Shown: piece after piece, positions 1-4,809 of the stretch
Layout: the number at the start of each line of letters is the position of its first letter
How positions within the stretch are numbered: position 1 is the first letter of the stretch
DNA from: CAYQQK01 sp964420065
Lineage (GTDB): Bacteria > Bacillota > Dethiobacteria > DTU022
Reading direction: 5' to 3'
Length of the DNA stretch: 8,475 nt
Assembly: GCA_964420065.1 (NCBI GenBank)
Contig: CAYQQK010000033.1
Location: forward strand, 1-8,475
The notes under the pieces: generated by a model
What the model was told of the DNA's origin: nothing
The model's database searches: none
The model's input: the letters and a program-made list of their open reading frames with translations, nothing else
Made by a program: the position numbers and the translations under genes

Positions 1-3
1 ATG

Positions 4-50
4 GTGACATTTTCACAGAACAATCTTGGGGTGACAATATCACTGAACAA
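4..50. repeat. Pair of 20-base direct repeats, probable insertion-sequence end
   Basis: Two copies of a 20-base unit beginning GTGACA and ending GAACAA lie at 4-23 and 31-50, 27 bases apart, identical at 17 of 20 positions. Read on the minus strand each begins TTGTTC and carries TGTCAC. Closely spaced repeats of this kind at a border are typical of the multiple terminal repeats of IS21-like elements, so this may be the end of an insertion sequence whose body lies to the left, with its last bases near 49-50. The family assignment rests on resemblance only; no transposase is visible in the window. Confidence 0.4.
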
Positions 51-71
51 AGATAGTTTGGTAGAAAAACT

Positions 72-99
72 TTGACAATCCGGCGATTTGTGGTACAAT
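72..99 (+). promoter_or_regulatory. Sigma-A-type promoter for secG
   Basis: A perfect -35 box TTGACA at 72-77 and a -10 box TACAAT at 94-99 are separated by 16 bases. Transcription would start near 106, giving a leader of about 58 bases before secG. The -35 box lies 22 bases from the end of the possible insertion-sequence repeats, so this promoter may make the downstream genes independent of whatever was upstream. Confidence 0.75.
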
Positions 100-103
100 C
101 GTA

Positions 104-142
104 ACCGTTACGTGCCGGGGCGGAAGCCCCGGGGTTAACGGT
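104..142 (+). promoter_or_regulatory. Leader hairpin upstream of secG
   Basis: A two-part stem-loop lies almost exactly at the predicted transcript 5' end. The inner stem pairs 115-121 with 126-132 (CCGGGGC/GCCCCGG) around a GGAA (GNRA-type) tetraloop. An outer 7-base stem pairs 104-110 with 136-142 (ACCGTTA/TAACGGT) across a small internal loop. It is followed by AAAAAA rather than T residues, so it is not a terminator on the + strand. A role in mRNA stability is the simplest reading; no known riboswitch was recognised. Confidence 0.5.
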
Positions 143-163
143 AAAAAAGGCGGGAGTGGGATT

Positions 164-388
164 ATGGCACATTTTATCTTACAGATTATCTTTGTCGTGA
201 TCAGCATCGGTCTGATCGCCACGGTTCTGCTCCAATCGGGGCGTGCCGCCGGTCTTGGAGCGATCGAAGGCGGCGCCCAAACCCTGTTTGGCAAGAAAAA
301 GGGGCTCGATGAAAAATTGAGTCGTTTGACTACGGGCCTGGCAGTTACCTTCATGCTCCTCGCCATCGTGCTCACCGTTTTGAGATAA
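164..388 (+). CDS. secG: Preprotein translocase subunit SecG
   Basis: This is the small third subunit of the SecYEG channel in the cytoplasmic membrane, which exports unfolded preproteins driven by SecA. The 74-residue product has the family's length and layout: a first hydrophobic segment at about residues 4-23, the conserved polar loop after it (LLQSGR at 22-27, then a Gly/Ala-rich run ending in GG), a basic KKK stretch near 44-46, and a second membrane segment at about 54-73. The ATG at 164 is preceded by GGGAG at 152-156, a suitable distance. It has its own promoter and structured leader and ends just before a Rho-independent terminator. SecG beside rnr and smpB is a common order in Firmicutes; the enolase/glycolysis genes often found upstream of secG are not in view. 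Confidence 0.93.
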   Translation: MAHFILQIIFVVISIGLIATVLLQSGRAAGLGAIEGGAQTLFGKKKGLDEKLSRLTTGLAVTFMLLAIVLTVLR

Positions 389-422
389 GGCACGTTGCCG
401 GTCCTTTCGAAGCAAGGTACCA

Positions 423-453
423 GGAACGGTCTCGGCCGGTTCCTTTTCTTTTT
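423..453 (+). terminator. Rho-independent terminator after secG
   Basis: GGAAC at 423-427 pairs with GTTCC at 439-443, extended inward by GG/CC across one bulged G, and is followed by TTTTCTTTTT at 444-453. No clear promoter is seen between it and the next gene, so termination is probably partial and the downstream HD gene and rnr are likely reached by read-through. Confidence 0.7.
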
Positions 454-506
454 GAGGCGTGGGAACAAAACCGGTTCGGCCGGGAGAATAAAGGAGAGAA
501 ACAAAT

Positions 507-1058
507 ATGAAACGCCCGGAAGCGCTGGCTCTGGTAAAGGAAAAAGTGAAGAACAAAAACTTGATTAAACATATGCTGGCTACTGAAGCGGTCATGCTCC
601 GCCTGGCGGAGCATTTTGATGCAGACCGGGAATTGTGGGGTCTGGCCGGGTTGCTTCACGATGTGGATTACGATCTGACCAACCGGGAGCCTGAACGCCA
701 CGGGCTGGTCGGCTCACAGATGCTCGCGGAACGCGGCCTGCCGTCGGAACTGGTCCAAGCGGTGCGCGCCCATAATGATGCCCTTGGATATGGACGGGAA
801 AGCCAACTGGACAAGGTGCTTTACGCTGTTGATCCGGTTACCGGTTTACTGGTAGCCGCCGCCCTGGTTCATCCGCAAAAAAAACTGGCCGGGATCGACG
901 TTCAATTTGTCCTGAACCGTTTCAAGGAAAAAAGTTTTGCCCGGGGGGCCAACCGGGCGCAGATTGAAACCTGTGCAGAACTGGACCTTTCCCTGGAACA
1001 GTTCATCGCTCTCAGTCTGGAAGCGATGCAGGGAATTGCAGCGGAGCTGGGGTTATAA
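507..1058 (+). CDS. HD-superfamily metal-dependent hydrolase
   Basis: The 183-residue product is a compact all-helical HD-domain protein, a superfamily of metal-dependent phosphohydrolases acting mostly on nucleotides or phosphodiesters. The signature residues are visible: H22, the HD pair H51-D52 in LLHDVDYD, further histidines H65 (ERHG) and H89 (RAHN), and D109 (YAVDP), matching the H...HD...D metal-binding pattern. There is no signal peptide or membrane segment, so it should be cytoplasmic. AAGGAG at 491-496 supports the ATG at 507. It lies between the secG terminator and rnr, and its stop codon is one base from the rnr start, implying cotranscription and coupled translation. Proteins of this type recur next to rnr in clostridia, but the substrate is unknown and cannot be inferred here. 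Confidence 0.85.
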   Translation: MKRPEALALVKEKVKNKNLIKHMLATEAVMLRLAEHFDADRELWGLAGLLHDVDYDLTNREPERHGLVGSQMLAERGLPSELVQAVRAHNDALGYGRESQLDKVLYAVDPVTGLLVAAALVHPQKKLAGIDVQFVLNRFKEKSFARGANRAQIETCAELDLSLEQFIALSLEAMQGIAAELGL

Positions 1059-1059
1059 G

Positions 1060-3264
1060 ATGGTTGGACCGGCAAAGAAGCCCGAGACGCCGGGCGAGCG
1101 CATCCGCAGGATCCTGGCTGAACATCCCCGCAATACCCTGACCATAAAACAGCTTTACTCCGCCCTGGAGCTGCCGTGCGATGAAAGTGCTCATTTCGAA
1201 AAAGAACTGGCGCTGATGGTAAAAAAAGGAGAAGTGCTTAAAACAGGCCGCTCCAGTTACGGGCTGCCCGAACGCCTGAACTGTCGTACCGGTGTCCTTC
1301 AGGGTCATCGGCGCGGTTATGCCTTTTTACGCAGTGCGACGCGCTCCCGGGATGAAAGCGATATCTATATCCGTTCCTCGAAGTTGAACGGGGCCATGCA
1401 CGGCGACCGGGTCGTGGTGCGCCTGCACAGCGAGCGGCGGCGGAGCGGGCGCCGCCGGGAAGGCGAGGTCATCGCGGTTTTACGGCAAGGGACCGGCCGG
1501 CTGGTCGGCACACTGGAACGAAAGGGGCGGCAGTGTTTTGTTGTTCCCGACGAGGAGCGCTATGGCCGCTCGATCCGGGTTCCCGCTCGCACCCTGCGCC
1601 GGGTTCGCCCGGGGGACAAGGTGGTCGTCCAGGTGGAACGGCGGGAAAGCCGGCAGAAAGAGTTGAACGGCGCCGTGGTGGAGCATCTTGGACCGGCCGG
1701 TGCTCCGGGTACCGAAGAAGAAGCCCTGCGGCACCGCTTTGAGTTGCCCGGAGATTTCCCCCGTGCTGTCGATACCGAAGTGCAGCGCCAGCCCGGCGAG
1801 GAGACGGTTGAGAGCCTGGCCCGGGAACAGGGACGTCGTGATCTGAGGGACCTTTACACGGTCACCATTGACGGCGAGCAGGCCAAGGACTTTGACGATG
1901 CGATCACCCTGGAAGAAACCACGGGTGGCTGTGTCCGTCTGGGCGTGCATATCGCCGATGTGACGCAGTACGTCCGCGAAGGAGGGGCTCTGGACCGGGA
2001 GGCTTTTAAACGCGGCACCAGCATCTACCCGGTCGGCACGGTCATCCCGATGTTGCCGCCCCGCCTTTCCGAAGAGTTGTGCAGCCTTCAATGCGGGCAA
2101 GACCGCCTTGCGGTGAGCGTGTTGATGGATCTTGACCCGGAAGGGGAACTGCGCCGCTACGAGTTTTTCCCCAGCCTGGTCCGGGTTGATCGGCGTTTGA
2201 CTTACCGGAGCGTCGAAGCGTTCCTGGAGCAAGATGCAGATCTGGATGACAAAACCGGGGCTCTGGGCTTGCGGTTGCGGCGGATGGATCGCCTGGCCGG
2301 GGCGCTGCGCCGGCGCCGCCTGCAACGGGGCGCCCTGGATCTGGACTTGCCCGAAGCCGAGATCATACTTGACAAAGCGGGCTATCCCGTGGATGTAGAA
2401 CTGCGCCACCTTGGTCGTTCCGAATCCTTGATCGAGGAGTTCATGCTTCTTTGCAACGAGACCATCGCTGCACATTTTTGCCGGGCCGGCCTGCCATTTC
2501 TGTACCGTATTCATGCCGTCCCGACCATGGAAAAAATGGTGTTATTACGGGACACCCTTTCCTCCCTTGGCTACACCCTGGAGGGGAACCCGGAGCGAAT
2601 GAAGCCCCAGCAGTTGCAAAAATTGCTGGATCGTTCCAAAGGAGCGCCGGAAGAAAAATTGGTTCGTTTCCTGCTCCTACGCTCGCTACCCCAGGCCTGT
2701 TATAGCGCGGACAACATCGGACATTTCGGCCTGGGCTCCCGCATCTATACACATTTTACTGCTCCGATCCGCCGTTATCCCGATCTGGTGGTCCACCGTA
2801 TTCTCAAGGAACATCAGGCGGCGCCGGGAGGAGTACTCAAGGCGGAACGGATCCGGGCCCTGGAAGCTCGCCTCCCGGATGTGGCGCTGCACTCCTCGGA
2901 ACGGGAACGGCTGGCGATGGAAGCCGAACGGGCCAGTGCGGATATGATGAAAGCCCGTTTCATGGAAAGCAAAATCGGCGAGGAATACCCCGGTATAATC
3001 AGCGGGTTGACCAATTTTGGAATCTTTGTCGAGCTCGAGAATACCGTCGAAGGCATGGTCTCCCTGAGCAGTCTCACCGATGATTACTATATTTACCAGG
3101 AAAAACAAGCCGCCCTGATCGGTGAACGCACCCGCCGCACTTTCCGTCTCGGGGATGCGGTTCGGGTACAAGTCATTCGGGCCAGCTGGAAGGATGGGCG
3201 CATCACTTTTACCCTGATCGGAAAGTGTTACGCCCGAAACGAGCCCGCAATTCCCAGGGATTGA
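1060..3264 (+). CDS. rnr: Ribonuclease R (3'-5' exoribonuclease, RNB family)
   Basis: RNase R degrades structured RNA processively from the 3' end, including rRNA fragments and non-stop mRNAs released by trans-translation. The ATG at 1060 gives 734 residues. The same frame stays open upstream to 937, but that part lies inside the HD gene and reads as non-coding; the chosen start follows the HD stop by one base, with GGAG at 1043-1046. Domain order is complete: N-terminal winged helix (about 15-65), two cold-shock OB folds (about 77-220, including GYAF at 86-89), the RNB catalytic domain with the acidic cluster D271, D277, D279 and D280 in DGEQAKDFDDA, the conserved PIRRYPDL at 569-576, and an S1 domain from about 643 to 722. 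The long lysine-rich tail of enterobacterial RNase R is missing. The catalytic aspartates are intact, so it should be active. Confidence 0.95.
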   Translation: MVGPAKKPETPGERIRRILAEHPRNTLTIKQLYSALELPCDESAHFEKELALMVKKGEVLKTGRSSYGLPERLNCRTGVLQGHRRGYAFLRSATRSRDESDIYIRSSKLNGAMHGDRVVVRLHSERRRSGRRREGEVIAVLRQGTGRLVGTLERKGRQCFVVPDEERYGRSIRVPARTLRRVRPGDKVVVQVERRESRQKELNGAVVEHLGPAGAPGTEEEALRHRFELPGDFPRAVDTEVQRQPGEETVESLAREQGRRDLRDLYTVTIDGEQAKDFDDAITLEETTGGCVRLGVHIADVTQYVREGGALDREAFKRGTSIYPVGTVIPMLPPRLSEELCSLQCGQDRLAVSVLMDLDPEGELRRYEFFPSLVRVDRRLTYRSVEAFLEQDADLDDKTGALGLRLRRMDRLAGALRRRRLQRGALDLDLPEAEIILDKAGYPVDVELRHLGRSESLIEEFMLLCNETIAAHFCRAGLPFLYRIHAVPTMEKMVLLRDTLSSLGYTLEGNPERMKPQQLQKLLDRSKGAPEEKLVRFLLLRSLPQACYSADNIGHFGLGSRIYTHFTAPIRRYPDLVVHRILKEHQAAPGGVLKAERIRALEARLPDVALHSSERERLAMEAERASADMMKARFMESKIGEEYPGIISGLTNFGIFVELENTVEGMVSLSSLTDDYYIYQEKQAALIGERTRRTFRLGDAVRVQVIRASWKDGRITFTLIGKCYARNEPAIPRD

Positions 3265-3289
3265 CTTTTGGCGCTTCCAGTGTTAAAAT
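3261..3289 (+). promoter_or_regulatory. Promoter for smpB (and probably ssrA)
   Basis: TTGACT at 3261-3266 and TAAAAT at 3284-3289 are spaced by 17 bases, with a TG at 3281-3282 forming an extended -10. The -35 box overlaps the rnr stop codon (TGA, 3262-3264). The predicted start near 3296 gives smpB a leader of about 94 bases, separate from the rnr transcript. No convincing promoter is seen in the 15 bases between smpB and ssrA, so this one may also serve ssrA. Confidence 0.7.
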
Positions 3290-3314
3290 CAGGGTAAAGA
3301 ACGGCTGTGGTAGC

Positions 3315-3354
3315 AGCCCTGTCCGTCATCTTCCGGCAGGGCTTGTTTGTCTTT
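3315..3354 (+). terminator. Terminator-like hairpin in the smpB leader
   Basis: A perfect 7-base stem AGCCCTG (3315-3321) pairs with CAGGGCT (3337-3343) and is extended inward by CCG/CGG across a bulged T. It is followed by a broken T-rich tract TGTTTGTCTTT at 3344-3354. It lies downstream of the smpB promoter but before its ribosome binding site. It would end rnr transcripts and could also attenuate smpB/ssrA transcription. The interrupted T tract suggests incomplete termination. Confidence 0.6.
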
Positions 3355-3389
3355 CCGAGCCGGCGGCGATCGTTACGGAGGTGAATGCG

Positions 3390-3848
3390 ATGGGGCGCAA
3401 AATAGTGGCGACCAATCGTAAGGCCTTTCACGATTATCATATTGATGAAACCTACGAAGCGGGGATTATTCTGCAGGGAACAGAGGTCAAATCGATCCGC
3501 GGGTCCCGGGCGAACTTGCGGGACAGCTACGCCCGGGTTGAAGGCGGGGAACTGATCCTGTATAATATGCATGTCAGTCCTTACGATCAGGGCAACCGCT
3601 TCAACCATGAACCGTTACGGCCGCGCAAGCTGCTGATGCATCGTTCCGAGATCAACCGGCTGCTAGGCAAGGTCAAAGAGAAGGGTTACGCTCTGGTTCC
3701 TTTGAAGGTGTATCTGAAGGGTGGATTGATCAAGATCGAGGTAGCCCTGGCCCGCGGCAAAAAAAGCTACGATAAACGCCAGGATCTGAAAGAGAGGGAA
3801 AGCCGCCGCGAGATCGAACGCGCGGTCAAGGAAAAAATGTCTCGTTGA
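3390..3848 (+). CDS. smpB: SsrA-binding protein SmpB
   Basis: SmpB binds tmRNA and, with EF-Tu, brings it to ribosomes stalled on mRNAs lacking a stop codon, its C-terminal tail probing the empty mRNA channel. The start chosen is ATG 3390, giving 152 residues, the usual family length. GGAGGTG at 3377-3383 sits six bases upstream, and earlier in-frame codons lie in the leader and terminator-like hairpin. Visible family features are an N-terminal NRKAFHDYHI segment, the conserved EAGIILQGTEVKSIR (about 21-35), LRDSYARV, HVSPYDQGN, the RPRKLLMHR block, and the basic C-terminal tail with GKKSYDKR that becomes helical in the decoding centre. The gene is followed after 15 bases by its RNA partner ssrA and preceded by rnr, whose product degrades the released mRNAs. 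Confidence 0.96.
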   Translation: MGRKIVATNRKAFHDYHIDETYEAGIILQGTEVKSIRGSRANLRDSYARVEGGELILYNMHVSPYDQGNRFNHEPLRPRKLLMHRSEINRLLGKVKEKGYALVPLKVYLKGGLIKIEVALARGKKSYDKRQDLKERESRREIERAVKEKMSR

Positions 3849-3863
3849 AAGACGATCAAGCAA

Positions 3864-4216
3864 GGGGGCGTAAGGATTCGACGGAGGTCAAGGGGGCAGT
3901 AATGGCAGGCCCAGGACCATGGCCTGGTAAAAACATGGAACGGCTATAAACGCCAAACCTAAACTAGCTCTCGCTGCTTAAATAAAAGCAGCGCGTCCCT
4001 CCTCTCCCCGGCCGGGGGAAAGTAAAGGGGCGTCATCAATCCGGCCTACCGCGGCGGCGGCCGCCCTTCCGCTGCCGGGGGAAAACTAACAGGGCTGGCG
4101 CCGGCGGATCCGGTTCCGGGGAGCCGGCGGCGCAAGACAAAAAACCGGGGCTAAGCCTGTAGAAGTTGCTGTTGCCGGGCTTTCGGACGCGGGTTCGATT
4201 CCCGCCGCCTCCACCA
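3864..4216 (+). ncRNA. ssrA: Transfer-messenger RNA (tmRNA, one-piece)
   Basis: tmRNA acts as tRNA-Ala and then as a short mRNA to free stalled ribosomes and tag the nascent chain for proteolysis. The 5' end GGGGGCG (3864-3870) pairs with CGCCTCC (4206-4212) as a seven-pair acceptor stem with one G-T wobble. The conserved GGATTCGAC follows the 5' arm, and the T-arm GGGTTCGATTCCC is at 4191-4203. CCA is encoded at 4214-4216. The internal reading frame runs from GCC at 3952 to TAA at 3979-3981 and encodes AKPKLALAA, with the stop inside the GCTGCTT/AAGCAGC hairpin. GC-rich pseudoknot regions fill 3984-4130. The total of 353 bases is normal. The resume codon is inferred from the usual ATAAAC-GCN pattern. 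Confidence 0.95.
3952..3981 (+). other. tmRNA-encoded proteolysis tag AKPKLALAA
   Basis: The frame GCC AAA CCT AAA CTA GCT CTC GCT GCT TAA encodes nine residues. With the alanine carried by the tmRNA itself, the added tag would be A-AKPKLALAA. The hydrophobic LALAA end is the part recognised by ClpXP-type proteases; the K-P-K core differs from the common NDNY or DENY core. The start codon is inferred; the frame extends open upstream, so a slightly longer tag cannot be excluded. Confidence 0.75.
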
Positions 4217-4241
4217 TATTAAGTAACCGAGATTGATACAA
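4205..4241. repeat. tmRNA 3' end copy of a split direct repeat (possible att site)
   Basis: The word CCGCCTCCAC (4205-4214, end of the tmRNA acceptor stem) and the word ATTGATACAA (4232-4241) are separated by 17 bases. The same two words with exactly the same spacing recur at 8342-8378. The 3' ends of ssrA genes are well-known integration targets, so this could be the junction that preserves an intact tmRNA. Confidence 0.45.
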
Positions 4242-4246
4242 AAAGG

Positions 4247-4270
4247 CCTGCCAATAGTGGCGGGTTTTTT
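4247..4270 (+). terminator. Rho-independent terminator of ssrA
   Basis: CCTGCC (4247-4252) pairs with GGCGGG (4259-4264), with one T-G wobble, around a six-base loop, followed directly by TTTTTT (4265-4270). It sits 30 bases after the tmRNA CCA end, as expected for its terminator. Confidence 0.75.
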
Positions 4271-4301
4271 GTTGTTGAAAGGGCTTAAGGTGCTTAGAAT
4301 A

Positions 4302-4345
4302 AGGGCTTTCGGGGTTAAAGGGCTGACCTTGAAAGCTCTTTTTTT
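4302..4345 (+). terminator. Second terminator downstream of ssrA
   Basis: AGGGCTTTC (4302-4310) pairs with GAAAGCTCT (4331-4339), one wobble in nine pairs, and the 3' arm runs into seven T residues (4339-4345). The loop is long (20 bases). It stands 37 bases after the first ssrA terminator and shares its T-rich tail, suggesting a tandem or duplicated terminator. Confidence 0.6.
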
Positions 4346-4372
4346 GTTGTTGGTGGGAAAGCAATAACGACG

Positions 4373-4489
4373 ATGGCCAAAAAGGCTATATCCTCTATAG
4401 AACTTACAGAACATTCTGTGACTTGTTTTTGTGGTTGTTTTTTTATACAATTATATTATAACCTCTGTCTCGTACTTGTTGGTGCTTAG
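4373..4489 (+). CDS. Very short open frame, doubtful
   Basis: ATG 4373 to TAG 4489 encodes 38 residues starting MAKKAISSIE, with three cysteines in VTCFCGCF followed by a hydrophobic C-terminal half. There is no convincing ribosome binding site, and the sequence is AT-rich with homopolymer T runs that alone would give Phe/Leu/Cys codons. It contains the 4406-4419 inverted repeat. It is recorded because it is open and starts with a plausible cytoplasmic N-terminus, but it is more likely to be chance than a gene. Confidence 0.12.
   Translation: MAKKAISSIELTEHSVTCFCGCFFIQLYYNLCLVLVGA
4406..4419. promoter_or_regulatory. Inverted repeat ACAGAA-CA-TTCTGT, possible operator
   Basis: A perfect 6-2-6 inverted repeat. 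Symmetry of this size suits a dimeric DNA-binding protein, but no promoter is firmly placed beside it and it does not match the LexA box expected in Firmicutes. In AT-rich DNA such a site can arise by chance. Confidence 0.2.
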
Positions 4490-4577
4490 TATTTTTTGAT
4501 TTGAAGACTATTTCCCCGCTGTTAAAAAAATCTGCATAAGCTAAAAACAACAAATTTGCTAATCGGAATTAAGCCAT

Positions 4578-4595
4578 TGTACTTTAAAGTGTACA
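4578..4595. promoter_or_regulatory. Near-palindrome TGTAC-N8-GTACA, possible operator
   Basis: TGTAC at 4578-4582 and GTACA at 4591-4595 form an inverted repeat around TTTAAAGT, which is itself nearly symmetrical. It lies about 110 bases upstream of the predicted -35 box of the surface-protein gene and could be a regulator site. Nothing in the sequence names the regulator. Confidence 0.25.
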
Positions 4596-4628
4596 TAAGG
4601 TATTTCTATATGCAAATATTTTACTAGT

Positions 4629-4790
4629 ATGATCTGGCGAAAAGTAGAAGAAATTATCAGCCAAAATGTTGAAAAAAACGCAAAAAGGTTAGAAGTTGAC
4701 GATGTTGAACCAGCGATCACTGTCTGTTATTTTATGGTGTTAGATCAGGGGTCCCCAGGGCTCCCTGGGCAGGAGAAGAGAGGATATTAA
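4629..4790 (+). CDS. Hypothetical 53-residue small protein, uncertain
   Basis: ATG 4629 to TAA 4788-4790 encodes 53 residues, beginning MIWRKVEEIISQNVEKN and continuing with an acidic helix-like stretch (KRLEVDDVEPAI) and a hydrophobic TVCYFMVLD. The first 40 residues look more protein-like than random AT-rich translation. The last 14 (QGSPGLPGQEKRGY) are encoded by the leader hairpin at 4754-4769 and look accidental. No ribosome binding site precedes the ATG, and the predicted promoter of the next gene lies inside the frame. The stop is 19 bases before the surface-protein ATG. It may be a decayed N-terminal gene fragment rather than a functional gene. No family was recognised. Confidence 0.25.
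   Translation: MIWRKVEEIISQNVEKNAKRLEVDDVEPAITVCYFMVLDQGSPGLPGQEKRGY
4705..4733 (+). promoter_or_regulatory. Probable promoter of the surface-protein gene
   Basis: TTGAAC at 4705-4710 and TATTTT at 4728-4733 are 17 bases apart, and TG at 4725-4726 gives an extended -10. The predicted start near 4740 leaves a leader of about 70 bases before the ATG at 4810. Confidence 0.45.
4754..4769 (+). promoter_or_regulatory. Leader hairpin upstream of the surface-protein gene
   Basis: CCCAGG (4754-4759) pairs perfectly with CCTGGG (4764-4769) around a GCTC loop. It sits near the 5' end of the predicted leader and is not followed by T residues, so it is not a terminator. 5' stem-loops of this sort stabilise abundant surface-protein mRNAs in other bacteria; that role here is inference. 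Confidence 0.35.
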
Positions 4791-4809
4791 TCGATTAGGA
4801 GGCGAAAAA

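Larger units (their letters stand above)
4217..4809. other. AT-rich intergenic region between ssrA and the surface-protein gene
   Basis: This stretch of 593 bases is much richer in A+T than the genes to its left (only 16 of 60 bases are G or C in 4441-4500). It holds the ssrA terminator, a second terminator (4302-4345), a repeated word TTTTTTGTTGTTG (4265-4277 and 4340-4352), an inverted repeat at 4406-4419, a near-palindrome at 4578-4595, two small open frames (4373-4489 and 4629-4790), and the promoter and leader of the surface-protein gene. No integrase, transposase or RNA gene was recognised. Confidence 0.6.

Noticed and set aside
40..701. Minus-strand open frames across secG and the start of the HD gene
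   Set aside because: They are complementary to recognised genes and the terminator, with no recognisable protein features.
937..1059. Upstream extension of the rnr frame from ATG 937
   Set aside because: It overlaps the HD gene almost entirely and encodes an atypical sequence; RNase R homology begins after ATG 1060, next to the HD stop.
1480..2514. Long minus-strand open frame inside rnr (344 codons)
   Set aside because: It lies wholly opposite the RNB domain of rnr in GC-rich DNA, where antisense frames stay open by codon bias; no domain or ribosome binding site was seen.
3225..3389. Upstream extension of the smpB frame
   Set aside because: It overlaps the rnr end, the promoter and the hairpin leader; GGAGGTG at 3377-3383 sets the start at ATG 3390.
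4086..4450. Two minus-strand open frames across the ssrA 3' end, one containing VEAAGIEPASE
   Set aside because: The peptide is the complement of the tmRNA T-arm and acceptor stem; such antisense translations are a well-known spurious annotation. The remainder is the reverse of AT-rich terminator sequence.
4217..4809. CRISPR array or toxin-antitoxin pair in the AT-rich gap
   Set aside because: There are no regularly spaced repeats, and the only open frames are short and lack ribosome binding sites.
4740..4809. c-di-GMP or other riboswitch in the surface-protein leader
   Set aside because: The leader is only about 70 bases, with one simple hairpin; no conserved aptamer core was found.
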